A stretch of DNA of 42,033 bases from Litorivita pollutaquae (GCF_003205515.1 NZ_KZ826494.1:1-42033); one strand, 5' to 3'; shown: positions 1 to 8,947, counted from the first letter of the stretch. Numbers and translations: made by a program. Notes: generated from the letters alone by a model not told the origin.

Positions 1-1
1 A

Positions 2-88
2 TGCATTAACGGGTTCTACAATCCGCGCCGCCGACACTCAGCATTAGGCTGGAAAAGCCCGGTCGCTTTTGAACGGAAAGTGGCTTAA
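2..88 (+). pseudogene. IS3-family transposase OrfB, C-terminal end
   Basis: Reading from base 2 gives 28 codons and a TAA at 86-88. The translation contains FYNPRRRHSALGWKSPVAFE, the usual C-terminal end of IS3-family DDE transposases (OrfB). The gene enters from outside the window, so only its tail is visible and I cannot say whether the element is intact. It runs rightward and is followed within about 40 bp by a sequence that looks like the terminal inverted repeat. Confidence 0.85.
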
Positions 89-99
89 ACGAGCACTTG

Positions 100-128
100 G
101 AGCGGCACAAAAGCGTGACAGGTCCACT
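100..128 (+). repeat. Probable right terminal repeat of the IS3 element
   Basis: Bases 104-128 (GCACAAAAGCGTGACAGG followed by TCCACTT) lie just past the transposase stop, where an IS3 right end is expected. The same 25-base string recurs with 21 matches at 15206-15230, after another IS3 remnant in the same orientation. That supports reading both as IS right ends. The exact outer boundary and the target duplication cannot be fixed here. Confidence 0.55.
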
Positions 129-229
129 TATGAATTTCTAGATCCTGTACTACGGGCCTATGTCCGCTTACGGAGATAGCCTCAAACATGAAATATTGAT
201 GCCTGAAGTGCCAAGTCAGTACTGTCCGT

Positions 230-982
230 TCAACTGCGAAGCGCTGGCAAGCCTACGCCCGTGCTTTCAAAGCCGCCGTCCGCAGCGATGACCTGTCCGG
301 TCACATAGCTGGCTTTCTCGGAACACAGGAAGGTAATCACTTCGGCCAGTTCTCGCTCCGATCCATAGCGGTTCAGTGGGATCGTGTCGTGATAGGCGGC
401 GATAATCTCCGGAGAATGAACCGCCATGGCCAGTTTCGTGCGCACCGGCCCCGGACAAACACAGTTCGCGCGAATGCCGTGTTCACCAAGCTCTGCCGCC
501 TGTTGCTTGGTCAGATGGATGACTGCGGCCTTTGAGGTGCCGTAAGCCACTCTGAGGGTCGAGCCGCGCAGACCGCTGATGGATGCAATGTTCACCAGCG
601 CGCCTTTGGTTTTTCTGAGCGCAGGAGTGGCGGCCTGTGACACCAGAAAAACCCCGTCGAGGTTGGTCTCCATGATCCGCCGCCAATCAGCGAAACTCGT
701 TTGCTCCAGCGGGCGGAAATCAGCAACACCTGCATTGTTGACAACCGCATCAACGCGGCCGAAATCCGCGAGGACGGCTTCCATCATCTGGTCCACATCG
801 TCGGGGCGCGACACATCAAACTCATAGGGGCGGGCCTGATTGAATTGCTTGACCGCGACTTTCAACTCGTCGCCGTCGCGATCCACCATCGCCACCAGCC
901 AGCCTTGCTCGATGAAAAGTGCTGTGGTTGCCAGTCCGATGCCGCGCGCGGCCCCCGTCACAAGCGCTACTTTCTGGGTCAT
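230..982 (-). CDS. Short-chain dehydrogenase/reductase (SDR)
   Basis: A 250-residue classical SDR that probably oxidises or reduces a hydroxyl or keto group with NAD(H). The Rossmann glycine motif TGAARGIG is at residues 9-16 and Asp34 after strand beta-2 favours NAD over NADP. NNAG is at 82-85, and the catalytic set is Asn107, Ser134, Tyr147 and Lys151. A longer frame opens 11 codons upstream, but the start at 982 is preferred because AGGAG sits 8 bases before it and the protein then begins directly at the fold (MTQKVALVTG). It is the last gene of the leftward TRAP operon, 42 bases after dctM, so it probably acts on the imported solute or its product. The substrate cannot be read from sequence. 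Confidence 0.9.
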   Translation of the reverse strand: MTQKVALVTGAARGIGLATTALFIEQGWLVAMVDRDGDELKVAVKQFNQARPYEFDVSRPDDVDQMMEAVLADFGRVDAVVNNAGVADFRPLEQTSFADWRRIMETNLDGVFLVSQAATPALRKTKGALVNIASISGLRGSTLRVAYGTSKAAVIHLTKQQAAELGEHGIRANCVCPGPVRTKLAMAVHSPEIIAAYHDTIPLNRYGSERELAEVITFLCSEKASYVTGQVIAADGGFESTGVGLPALRS

Positions 983-1024
983 GTCAGTACTCCTGATCTC
1001 AAAGGATTTCAGCACGCGGAAAGG

Positions 1025-2347
1025 TCATTTCATCCAAGCGAGCAAATAGGTCGTCAACTCGGGCCAGCCTGCAATGATGACAAGGCCGATGAGACTGGTC
1101 ACAAGGAAGGGAACCGCCGCCACAGCGATCCGCTCCAGCGATAGCTTGGCCACGTTCGCGGCCACGAACAGGTTTATGCCGACGGGCGGTGTAAATAGCC
1201 CGATAGCAAGGTTGATCATCAGGAACACACCAAACCAGATCGGATCCCACTCAAGTGCGCGCACCACCGGCAGAAAAATCGGGAGCGAAATGAACATGAT
1301 CGTCACCGCATCCATGAACATCCCCGCGATCAGCAGAATGATCGCCATCACCAGCATAATCATCCACTCAGACGAGCTGAGGGCAAGCAAGCCTTCCGAA
1401 TAACGCCCGACCACATCGTCCACAGTGACGACCCAGCCAAAAAGACTGGCGAAAGTGACAACCAGCATGACAACCGCTGACGAGGCCGAGGCATCAATCA
1501 AGGCGTCAAACAGGGACGGAATTGTGAGGCTGCGGTACACAAAGAAGCCAATGAACAATGCATAGACCACGGCCACGATAGCGGCTTCGGTCGGCGTGAA
1601 AATCCCCGAATAAATACCCCCGAGGATCACAACAGGTGTCAACAAGCCCCACACCGCATCCATAAAGCTCAGCCAGAGGCGCTTTGGAAAGTTGAACTCG
1701 CCATAAGGCATCGGCGCAAGCTCGGCCAGATTGGACGTCTTTGCAACGGCCCGCTGACGGCTGACAACAGGCAGAGCCGCAAGCATCAGCGCGCCCATGA
1801 CCGCACCGGGCAGGATCGCAGCGATGAACAGATCACCGATAGAAACTTCGGCAATCACCCCATAAATCACCAGACCGATAGACGGGGGAATAACAATGGA
1901 AAGGGCCGCACCCGTGCAGACCATCGCTGCGGCAAATGCCTTCGGATATCCATCCTCGACCATACCACGGATCACCATCGGCCCGATCGCAGCTACAGAC
2001 GCAGGGCCAGAGCCCGAGACAGCCCCCCAGAACAGGCTGACCACGACACCAACAAGCCCCATACCTCCGGGCAGGCTTCCGATCAGGACGCGGAAAAACC
2101 GGATCATCCGGTCCGCCATGCCGGCCGTGCCCATCAAAATACCGGCAAGAATGAAAAACGGAATCGCCAGAAGCGAGAATTTGGTGATGCCACTGGCGAG
2201 CAAATCTCCGACCAGATCAAGTCCAAAGCCCATCTGCCACATGGCAAAAAGCGCCGACAGACCAAGCGAGAAAGCCACAGGAACACGGATCGCCAACAGA
2301 ACCGCGAACAGGATCAGCATCAAGGTGCCGGTTTCAAGATTAAACAT
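1025..2347 (-). CDS. dctM: TRAP transporter large permease (DctM type)
   Basis: A 440-residue, very hydrophobic protein with a dozen or so membrane segments, the normal size for the ion-coupled permease subunit of TRAP transporters. Recognisable family stretches include IRVPVAFSLGLSALFAMW near the N-terminus, SGSGPASVAAIGPMVI, IPPSIGLVIYGVIAEVS and GIFTPTEAAIVAVVYAL. The frame is open 17 codons further upstream, but those residues are charged and non-membrane. The ATG at 2347 overlaps the end of dctQ by 8 bases, typical of translational coupling, and is taken as the start. It works with DctQ and the binding protein DctP encoded just upstream. Confidence 0.95.
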   Translation of the reverse strand: MFNLETGTLMLILFAVLLAIRVPVAFSLGLSALFAMWQMGFGLDLVGDLLASGITKFSLLAIPFFILAGILMGTAGMADRMIRFFRVLIGSLPGGMGLVGVVVSLFWGAVSGSGPASVAAIGPMVIRGMVEDGYPKAFAAAMVCTGAALSIVIPPSIGLVIYGVIAEVSIGDLFIAAILPGAVMGALMLAALPVVSRQRAVAKTSNLAELAPMPYGEFNFPKRLWLSFMDAVWGLLTPVVILGGIYSGIFTPTEAAIVAVVYALFIGFFVYRSLTIPSLFDALIDASASSAVVMLVVTFASLFGWVVTVDDVVGRYSEGLLALSSSEWMIMLVMAIILLIAGMFMDAVTIMFISLPIFLPVVRALEWDPIWFGVFLMINLAIGLFTPPVGINLFVAANVAKLSLERIAVAAVPFLVTSLIGLVIIAGWPELTTYLLAWMK

Positions 2348-2822
2348 GGTGCGCCGCCTTTCGCGATGCAAACGCGCTTTGCACAAGGCGCAGTGCAATC
2401 AGCAGAAATCCGAGTGGCAGAGCCAGCGAGTAATACCATGACGGCACCTGAAGTCCCGGCGAAACGCTTCCGCTGGCACGTTGGTTCATCACCATTTCAG
2501 CGCAATACCACGCGGACAGTGCCAGCAGCGCAACACTCAGAAGAAGCGCAAACCAGCGCATAAAAGGCTGCATGGCAGTGGGCAGCAAATCCGCTAACAG
2601 CGACACGGCAAGATGTTCCCCGCGCCGCGCCGCTATCGCCGCGCCGAAAACGGTCAGCAGCAAAAAGCCGTTCAGCAAAATTTCCTGCGTCGATGCAAAC
2701 GAATAATTGGAAAGGTATCGCACCAGCACGTTGGCAAAGCCGATAATCGTCATCACCAGAAAGATGATGCTGCAAATGTACTCCTCCAGCCGATCAACAA
2801 TTTTAAACATCGGATTCTGCAT
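2340..2822 (-). CDS. dctQ: TRAP transporter small permease (DctQ type)
   Basis: A 160-residue protein with four hydrophobic segments, matching the four-helix DctQ subunit that supports DctM. It starts IVDRLEEYICSIIFLVMTII and shows the family pattern of a first helix followed by NVLVRYL. A purine-rich AAAGGTAG lies upstream of the ATG at 2822. The gene overlaps dctM by 8 bases and is separated from dctP by 106 bases that hold a strong hairpin, so its expression is probably lower than that of the binding protein. Confidence 0.92.
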   Translation of the reverse strand: MQNPMFKIVDRLEEYICSIIFLVMTIIGFANVLVRYLSNYSFASTQEILLNGFLLLTVFGAAIAARRGEHLAVSLLADLLPTAMQPFMRWFALLLSVALLALSAWYCAEMVMNQRASGSVSPGLQVPSWYYSLALPLGFLLIALRLVQSAFASRKAAHHV

Positions 2823-2869
2823 GGCGGACTACCTTTGTTATGAACGTCTCGTCTCTCAAAGACGTGCAG

Positions 2870-2915
2870 GCGTTTTAAAAAGAGATAACGCACCCCGCCG
2901 GCGGCGAGATGCGTT
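2870..2915 (-). terminator. Intercistronic hairpin between dctP and dctQ (attenuator-like)
   Basis: On the minus strand, bases 2915 to 2887 form a stem of 13 pairs (outer AACGCA/TGCGTT, inner TCTCGCC/GGCGGGG with two G-T pairs) closed by a GCC loop. It is followed by ATCTCTTTTTAAAA. This looks like a rho-independent terminator inside the TRAP operon. Partial termination, or protection of the dctP message, would give an excess of periplasmic binding protein over permease. Confidence 0.7.
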
Positions 2916-2928
2916 GTTCTAAGCGTGA

Positions 2929-3927
2929 TCAGTTTGCAGTGCCGATGGCCGTCTGGAACAGCTCGACAAGCTCGGGGCCGACTTTGGCGGCCCATTTGTC
3001 GAAAGGCTCTTTTGTGGCCTCGCGGAAGGCTTGCAGCTCTTCGGCCGAAGGTTCGTAAACTTCCATGCCTTCTTCGCGCAGCTTGTCGAGGCCTGCGGCG
3101 GTTTCTTCACGGGTCACTTCCTTCTGAAAATTCATCGCTTCGCTCGCAGCGGCCTGCACCTTGGCCTGCGTGTCGGCGTCCCAACTGTCCCATTTCTTCT
3201 GGCTGACACCAAGGAAGATGGGGTCATAGGAATAGTGCCATGGCGTGATGTATTTTTGGACTTCATATACACGCTGGGGCACGATCACCGCGCCGATCGG
3301 ATTTTCCTGACCGTCCACAACGCCCTGCTGCAACGCGCTGAATGTTTCTGTCCACTGCATCTGCTGCGGGTTTGCGCCCAATGCTGTCATCACGTCGATA
3401 TACATCGGACCCGCAACGCGCATTTTCAGGCCCTTAAGGTCTGCCGGTGATTTGATCGGATGGACATTGTTTGTAACTTCGCGAAAGCCGTTTTCGCCCC
3501 AAGCCAATACCACAATGCCGTGCTCCGCCATGATTTCTTTCATCTTGTCGCCCGGGGCGCCGGCTGTTGTCGCGTCTACTGCGTCATAATCCGAATAGAG
3601 ATAGGGCAGCGAGAAGACAGCCATCTCAGGCACAATCGGGGTCACGTTGATTGCGGAGGTGACAACAAAGTCAAGCGCACCACGGCCGACCATTTCGGCT
3701 TGTTTCATCTGGTCACCACCGGACAGCTGCGCATTCGGGAAAACCCGCACATCGAGATCGCCGCCGCTCGTATCCTTCATCAGCTCCGAGAATTTCTCGG
3801 CGCCCTTGTGCCAGGATGTAGCGTCACCGGTGTTGTGTGACAGGCGTAGCGTTTCAGCCGTTGCCGCCGTGCTGATCGCGGCAGCAGCCGAAATTGCGGC
3901 TGCAAAAATGATATTGAGTTTAGACAT
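2929..3927 (-). CDS. dctP: TRAP transporter substrate-binding protein (DctP type)
   Basis: A 332-residue periplasmic binding protein. It starts with a Sec signal peptide (positive MSKLN, an Ala/Ile-rich core and a probable cleavage after ATA near residue 24). The mature protein begins ETLRLSHNTG. Family features include GADQMKQAEMVGRG-type wording (here GGDQMKQAEMVGRGALDFVV), LKGLKMRVAGPMYIDVMTALG and the WTETFSALQQGVVDGQENP stretch, where TRAP binding proteins contact a carboxylate through a conserved Arg (here in KMRV). GGAGG precedes the ATG at 3927. It is the first gene of the leftward TRAP operon. The ligand is probably an organic carboxylate, given the acyl-CoA ligase encoded divergently. 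Confidence 0.95.
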   Translation of the reverse strand: MSKLNIIFAAAISAAAAISTAATAETLRLSHNTGDATSWHKGAEKFSELMKDTSGGDLDVRVFPNAQLSGGDQMKQAEMVGRGALDFVVTSAINVTPIVPEMAVFSLPYLYSDYDAVDATTAGAPGDKMKEIMAEHGIVVLAWGENGFREVTNNVHPIKSPADLKGLKMRVAGPMYIDVMTALGANPQQMQWTETFSALQQGVVDGQENPIGAVIVPQRVYEVQKYITPWHYSYDPIFLGVSQKKWDSWDADTQAKVQAAASEAMNFQKEVTREETAAGLDKLREEGMEVYEPSAEELQAFREATKEPFDKWAAKVGPELVELFQTAIGTAN

Positions 3928-4006
3928 TCCATTTCCTCCAGTTTCCCATCCTCCTCATAGGAGGTCTCCGGCGACAGAAGGTCCATATTTTGGATGCTGT
4001 TGCAAG

Positions 4007-4017
4007 TGAAAATTTCA
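4007..4017. promoter_or_regulatory. Palindrome TGAAAATTTCA, candidate IclR operator
   Basis: TGAAA-A-TTTCA is a perfect palindrome around a central base, lying 80 bases upstream of dctP and 120 bases upstream of the iclR gene in their shared control region. IclR-family regulators often bind AT-rich palindromes of this sort. Linking it to the adjacent regulator is inference from position. Confidence 0.35.
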
Positions 4018-4138
4018 ACTCTCACCTAAAATTCTGATTTGATGTCTTGAAACATGCCAAATATTGCTCAACACTAGGCTCAAATTGGGAATGTGAGCCG
4101 GTTAGCGTTTAAGTTACTCTCGGCGGGGCGTCCATAAT

Positions 4139-5020
4139 GTGGACTTCAAGGGATTGCATGAGGCAATGACGGTTGTGAAAACACCTATGGAAAGCATCGG
4201 CGCCCAGAGCGTTGATCGCGCTCTGGCGCTCTTGTCGCTTATTGGCCGCTGCCCCGTTGAGGGTGTCGGGCTGTCAGCGATTGTGCAGAGCACAGGGCTT
4301 AGCCGTCCAACCGCGCGGCGCTTGCTGTTGGCGTTGATGCGCGCACGTATGGTCGAACAGGACGCGACCACCCGGCGCTATTATCTCGGCGAGGAGACAT
4401 ATGTTCTCGGTGTGCTGGCTGCAAAGCGCTTTGATCTTATTGATCTCACGCGCGAAAGCCTGCTCGATCTTGCCCGCCTGAGCGGCGATACCGTTTTCCT
4501 GTCTGTGCGCCGCGATTATCACTCTGTGTGCCTCGCTAAAGAAGAGGGCGCGTTTCCCATACGCACTCACGCGCTTGAGATCGGGAATCGTCACCCGCTC
4601 GGTGTGGGCGCCGGCTCTCTGGCCATACTCGCCGCCCTTGACGGGCAAGAGCAGGCCGAAATCCTGAACCGCAACCGCGAAATCCTGCATGCGAATTTCC
4701 CGGGCTTCAGCCCCGAAGCTTTGGCGCCTTTGATCGCTCAAGCGACAGAGAGGGGTTACTCTGTGAACCCTGGACTGTTGCTGACCAATTCATGGGGGGT
4801 CGGTGCCGCATTTCACCTGCCTGACGGGCGCGTGGCCGGTGCCCTCAGCATTGCCGCGATCGACAGCCGTATGGGCCCCGATCGCCAAGCCACACTCGGA
4901 GCCGCGTTGCTTGAAGAAGTTACCAGGCTGGAAGCGCGCATCGCCAATGTATTTTCACTGCCGGCCTCTAAAACCCTTGCCAGCAAACCCCTTCAAACCG
5001 GCTCACCCGCCGCCAAGTAA
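4139..5020 (+). CDS. IclR-family transcriptional regulator
   Basis: The frame from a GTG at 4139 gives 293 residues. In-frame ATGs at 4166 and 4187 would give 284 and 277, closer to the usual 250-270, and none has a clear ribosome site, so the start is uncertain. The N-terminal winged helix reads QSVDRALALLSLIG followed by VGLSAIVQSTGLSRPTARRLL. The C-terminal effector domain shows the IclR signature LSVRRDYHSVCLAKEEG and RHPLGVGAGSLAILAALDG. It sits between the divergent TRAP operon and the thiolase/ligase operon, so it probably controls both in response to the imported compound or its CoA ester. Confidence 0.92.
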   Translation: MDFKGLHEAMTVVKTPMESIGAQSVDRALALLSLIGRCPVEGVGLSAIVQSTGLSRPTARRLLLALMRARMVEQDATTRRYYLGEETYVLGVLAAKRFDLIDLTRESLLDLARLSGDTVFLSVRRDYHSVCLAKEEGAFPIRTHALEIGNRHPLGVGAGSLAILAALDGQEQAEILNRNREILHANFPGFSPEALAPLIAQATERGYSVNPGLLLTNSWGVGAAFHLPDGRVAGALSIAAIDSRMGPDRQATLGAALLEEVTRLEARIANVFSLPASKTLASKPLQTGSPAAK

Positions 5021-5058
5021 CAGCCGGTCATACTCACACAAAAAAAAGGAAATTCACC

Positions 5059-6231
5059 ATGAAGAATGCACAGATCGTCGGTTGGTCACATAGCAAGTTC
5101 GGAAAATCCTCTGCACCCGATACTGAATCCCTTATGGCCGAAGTCATCGCCCCCGCGCTGCAACACGCAGGTGTCAGTGCTGCCGACATCGACGGCATAT
5201 TTGTGGGCGTCATGAACAACGGCTTTTCAAAACAGGACTTTCAGGGCGCGCTGGTCGGAATGGCCATGAACCAGCTTGGCAGTACTCCGGCCGTGCGCAT
5301 GGAAAATGCCTGCGCCACAGGCTCGGCCGCGCTCTACTGCGCCCTTGATTTCATCGAATCCGGTCGTGGTAAGATTGCACTGGTGGTGGGGGCTGAGAAG
5401 ATGAGCGCGCTGCCAACAGCCGACGTCGGAGATATCCTTCTGGGAGCATGCTATCGCCGCGAAGAGGCAAATGTCACAGGTGGTTTCGCAGGTCTGTTTG
5501 GCCAAATCACCCAGCATTATTTTGACAAATACGGCGATTGCTCGGATGCACTGGCGATGATTGCGTCAAAAAATCACCAAAATGGTGTGCAAAATCCATA
5601 TGCCCACATGCAAAAGCCTTTCACCTTCGAGCAATGTAACGAGGTCACCGACCGCAATCCTTATGTGGCGGCCCCTTTGCGGCGCACTGATTGCTCGCTG
5701 GTGTCGGACGGTGCTGCTGCAATGATCGTGGCTTCGGCGGATGTGGCAGCGGGACTTGAGCGGGCTATTGCTTTTCGCGCGCGCACGCACACCAACGAAA
5801 CACTTGCCATGTCCCGCCGTGACATCACCAGTTTTGATGGGGCCAAACGCGCTTGGGCGGAATCGCTGGCCGCTGCCAAGTTAAACCTTGATGATCTGGA
5901 TCTGGTCGAGACGCACGATTGTTTTACCATCGCGGAATTGTTGGAGTATGAGGCAATGGGGCTCGCGGAGCCGGGCAAAGGTGCCGACGTCATCCGGGAC
6001 GGCATCACCCACAAAGACGGTCGCCTTCCGGTTAATCTGTCCGGAGGTCTGAAGTCCAAAGGGCATCCCATCGGAGCCACCGGCGTCTCCATGCACGTGA
6101 TGGCTGCGATGCAGCTTGCGGATGAGGCTCCTGAGGGCATGCAGGCCAAAGACCCCAGATTGGCCGGCGTATTCAACATGGGCGGCGCTGCGGTTGCCAA
6201 CTATATGTCGGTTCTGGAGCGTGTGAAATGA
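5059..6231 (+). CDS. SCP2-type thiolase / acetyl-CoA acetyltransferase family protein
   Basis: A 390-residue thiolase-fold enzyme that probably cleaves a 3-oxoacyl-CoA. The nucleophilic cysteine is Cys85 in ENACATGSAAL, and the catalytic histidine is His336 in GLKSKGHPIGATG. The HDCFTIAELLEYEAMGL stretch is characteristic of the SCP-x/lipid-transfer thiolase branch. The C-terminal CxG cysteine of classical degradative thiolases is absent (GVFNMGG instead), which is normal for this branch. AAAGGAAA lies upstream of the start. The stop overlaps the next gene by 4 bases, so the two are one operon. Confidence 0.9.
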   Translation: MKNAQIVGWSHSKFGKSSAPDTESLMAEVIAPALQHAGVSAADIDGIFVGVMNNGFSKQDFQGALVGMAMNQLGSTPAVRMENACATGSAALYCALDFIESGRGKIALVVGAEKMSALPTADVGDILLGACYRREEANVTGGFAGLFGQITQHYFDKYGDCSDALAMIASKNHQNGVQNPYAHMQKPFTFEQCNEVTDRNPYVAAPLRRTDCSLVSDGAAAMIVASADVAAGLERAIAFRARTHTNETLAMSRRDITSFDGAKRAWAESLAAAKLNLDDLDLVETHDCFTIAELLEYEAMGLAEPGKGADVIRDGITHKDGRLPVNLSGGLKSKGHPIGATGVSMHVMAAMQLADEAPEGMQAKDPRLAGVFNMGGAAVANYMSVLERVK

Positions 6232-7859
6232 AAACTTGGGCGTCTACGAAGGCAGATCCTAAAGGGGGCATCGCCCCGTCGACCACGCGTGTGTCCAACC
6301 TCGCCAACCATCTGACTCGCAACGCGGCGCGCTTGGGCGATCAGTTGGCGCTGGTCTGGGGGGAGGAGCAATGGACATGGGCGCAGATGAATGCCCGTGT
6401 GAATGCGCTGGCCTTTGGGCTGCAAGACCGCTTTGGCGTGACCAAAGGGGACCGTGTCCTGATCCAGTCCCAGAACTGTAACCAGATGTTTGAATCCATG
6501 CTCGCTTGCTTTCGGCTGGGTGCCGTCTGGGTGCCTGCAAACTTTCGCCAAACCCCTGAAGAGGTGTCTTGGCTGGCGGAATCCTCGGGCGCATCCGGCA
6601 TGATCTGCGGGGCGGAGTTTCCCGATCACATGGCGGCTTGTGACACTCCCGAGCGCCGCTTTACGCTGGTGATTGGCGGTGAGGACGGAGACGAGAGTGA
6701 TTTCGATACAGTTGTCAAAACCTACATGGGGAACACGGTGCCCAACACGGCGGTTGATCGTGATGATCCGTGCTGGTTCTTCTATACGTCCGGAACGACA
6801 GGACGACCTAAAGCCTCTGTTCTGACCCATGGGCAAATGGCTTTTGTCCTGTTGAACCACTTGCATGATCTGATGCCAGGCATAACTGCTCAGGCGCGGT
6901 CCTTGTGCCTTGCGCCGCTCAGTCACGGCGCGGGCGTACATCAGTTGACCCAAGTTGTTGCGGGCGCAGCCACGGTATTGTTCCCATCGGGCCGGTTTGA
7001 TCCCGAAACCGCCTGGAAAATCGTCCAGGATCACCAGATCAGTAACATGTTCACCGTTCCGACAATCGTAAAAATGCTGGTCGAGCATGAAAGTGTGAAC
7101 CGCTATGACCTCTCCTCGCTGAAGCATATGATTTATGCGGGGGCACCTATGTACCGCTCTGATCAGAAATTTGCACTGTCCGTTCTTGGCAAAGTGCTGG
7201 TTCAGTATTTCGGCTTGGGCGAAGTCACCGGCAACATTACGGTTCTGCCCCCCGCCGAGCATTTCGAGGAGGATGACAAAATGCGGATCGGCAGCTGTGG
7301 TCATCCGCGCACCGGAATCGAGATCTCCATTCAGGCCAGTGATGGCAGCGAAATGCCGACAGGGCAGCAGGGCGAAATTTGTGTGATCGGACCTGCCGTG
7401 TTTGCGGGCTATTATAACAACCCCGAAGCCAACGCCAAATCCTTCCGCAATGGTTGGTTCCGCACTGGTGATCTGGGCTATGTTGATGAGCAGGGGTATC
7501 TTTTCATCACGGGCCGCGAGTCCGACATGTACATCTCGGGAGGCTCCAATATCTACCCGCGCGAGATCGAGGAAAAAATACTTGTCCACGACGCTGTCAG
7601 TGAAGTTGCCGTTTTAGGTGTGCCCGATCCTGTCTGGGGCGAATCCGGCATTGCCGTTTGCGTTTTGCGCACAGGTGCCGATGTTACGCCGGAAATCTTG
7701 TACGATTGGCTCAAACCTCAAATAGCAGGATACAAAATGCCAAGACGGTTTGTTGTGCTCGAAGAAATGCCGAAATCGGCCTATGGTAAAATTACCAAGA
7801 AGATCATCCGCGAGACACTGGAGCAGCGCGGCTTGATTGATACGGCAGTCAGGGCATGA
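6228..7859 (+). CDS. Acyl-CoA synthetase / AMP-dependent ligase
   Basis: A 543-residue ANL-superfamily ligase that activates a carboxylic acid to its CoA thioester through an acyl-AMP. The P-loop-like motif YTSGTTGRPK lies near residues 185-195, GWFRTGDLGYVDEQG near 406-420, the hinge region follows at GRESDMYISGGSNIYPREIE, and the catalytic lysine is in SAYGKITKK near residue 520. Start and stop both overlap their neighbours by 4 bases (ATGA), so thiolase, ligase and DUF296 protein are probably translated together. The substrate is likely the acid brought in by the TRAP system. Confidence 0.93.
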   Translation: MKTWASTKADPKGGIAPSTTRVSNLANHLTRNAARLGDQLALVWGEEQWTWAQMNARVNALAFGLQDRFGVTKGDRVLIQSQNCNQMFESMLACFRLGAVWVPANFRQTPEEVSWLAESSGASGMICGAEFPDHMAACDTPERRFTLVIGGEDGDESDFDTVVKTYMGNTVPNTAVDRDDPCWFFYTSGTTGRPKASVLTHGQMAFVLLNHLHDLMPGITAQARSLCLAPLSHGAGVHQLTQVVAGAATVLFPSGRFDPETAWKIVQDHQISNMFTVPTIVKMLVEHESVNRYDLSSLKHMIYAGAPMYRSDQKFALSVLGKVLVQYFGLGEVTGNITVLPPAEHFEEDDKMRIGSCGHPRTGIEISIQASDGSEMPTGQQGEICVIGPAVFAGYYNNPEANAKSFRNGWFRTGDLGYVDEQGYLFITGRESDMYISGGSNIYPREIEEKILVHDAVSEVAVLGVPDPVWGESGIAVCVLRTGADVTPEILYDWLKPQIAGYKMPRRFVVLEEMPKSAYGKITKKIIRETLEQRGLIDTAVRA

Positions 7860-8716
7860 GTTCGCCCCTGCCCATCACCCGGGCCAATCCCCCAATGCTC
7901 CATCCCGGACCTGTGAACCCGCAGCGGTTTCACGCCGTTCCAGTGCGCACGCACGATCTGGATATTCATCTGGAGGCTGGTCAGCGGGTGGAGGACGCCA
8001 TTTGCGCCGCGGTGGCCGACGCGGGGTGTGATGGCGCATGGGTTGATATGGCTGGTTTGCATGCTGATCCTTACGCTTTTGTCATGCCTGCCAAATCAAT
8101 CGATGGCACCCGCGTTGCATGGTATAGCGAAACCTATGAGCCCGCCGGAGAGACCCGCGTTGACATGGGCGGAATGTCTGTTGGCCACCATGGCGGCGGT
8201 CCCTTTACTCACTGCCACGGGATCTGGACCTCTTCTGATGGCGCAACGCTGGGGCATATGCTCGCGCCGCTTTGTACCGTTTCACGGTCCGTGACGTTGA
8301 CGGCAACAGGTTTCAAGGGCGGCCGTTTCGAGCGGTTGCCCGATGATGAAACCTGCTTTGACCTGTTCCGTGCTTGCCCGGTGGTTCCGCCCGTGCAATC
8401 CGCCGATGCTGTTCTCATGACCTTACGCCCCAACACTGACCTGTGCGCGACGATAGAGCAAACCGCCCGTGACTACGGTATCACAGATGGACAAATCTAT
8501 GGGCTCGGCAGCCTCAACGGTGCCCGCTTTCGAGATGCGCCGCCGATGTACAGCGCTATCACTGAATTCATTATCAACTCCGGTGAGCTGATAGATGGGC
8601 GGGCGCGCATTACCCTGTCTGCGGTTGATATCGAAAAACAAATTTACAGCGGCAAGGTCCAAAGCAGCGACGCGCCAATCTCAATCACTGCAGAAATTCT
8701 TCTTCGCAGCCTGTGA
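7856..8716 (+). CDS. Double PPC/DUF296-domain protein of unknown function
   Basis: A 286-residue protein that appears to hold two PPC (DUF296, plants-and-prokaryotes conserved) domains. The first has GGPFTHCHGIWTSSDGATLG near residues 113-132, carrying the metal-type histidines seen in bacterial PPC proteins, followed by the usual VSRSVTLTATGFKGGRFERL strand pair. The second, about residues 180-286, begins VLMTLRPNTDLCATIEQTA and has the GITDGQIYGLGSLNGARF turn, but its histidine cluster is missing. There is no AT-hook, so DNA binding is not implied. The ATGA overlap with the acyl-CoA ligase suggests a job in the same pathway. Its reaction is unknown. Confidence 0.75.
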   Translation: MSSPLPITRANPPMLHPGPVNPQRFHAVPVRTHDLDIHLEAGQRVEDAICAAVADAGCDGAWVDMAGLHADPYAFVMPAKSIDGTRVAWYSETYEPAGETRVDMGGMSVGHHGGGPFTHCHGIWTSSDGATLGHMLAPLCTVSRSVTLTATGFKGGRFERLPDDETCFDLFRACPVVPPVQSADAVLMTLRPNTDLCATIEQTARDYGITDGQIYGLGSLNGARFRDAPPMYSAITEFIINSGELIDGRARITLSAVDIEKQIYSGKVQSSDAPISITAEILLRSL

Positions 8717-8947
8717 CGCCGGCGGGATGATCCGCTTCGATGGGGACAATCATTCTGTCATCGCAAAGCTCATACGCCAACGGTTAACCAAAGCCAGATG
8801 TCGGTAGAGGGTTTCGCCTCGCGTTGCAGAATTCTGTTCATTTCCATTTCTGGTCGAGGCTTGCGTCCAATTGAATAGCCCCTAGTTTCCTATGCGACAA
8901 GGAAGAACGACACGGTCTAAGAAATAAACGCGCCACTCCACGAGCCT

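Noticed and set aside
6201-7589. A 462-residue leftward open frame
   Set aside because: It is fully antisense to the acyl-CoA ligase, has low-complexity His/Arg-rich composition and no family similarity. It is an effect of high GC content.
8717-8947. Possible small gene between the DUF296 gene and the GH13 remnant
   Set aside because: Frames here are short, lack ribosome sites and match nothing. The longest one begins inside the DUF296 gene.
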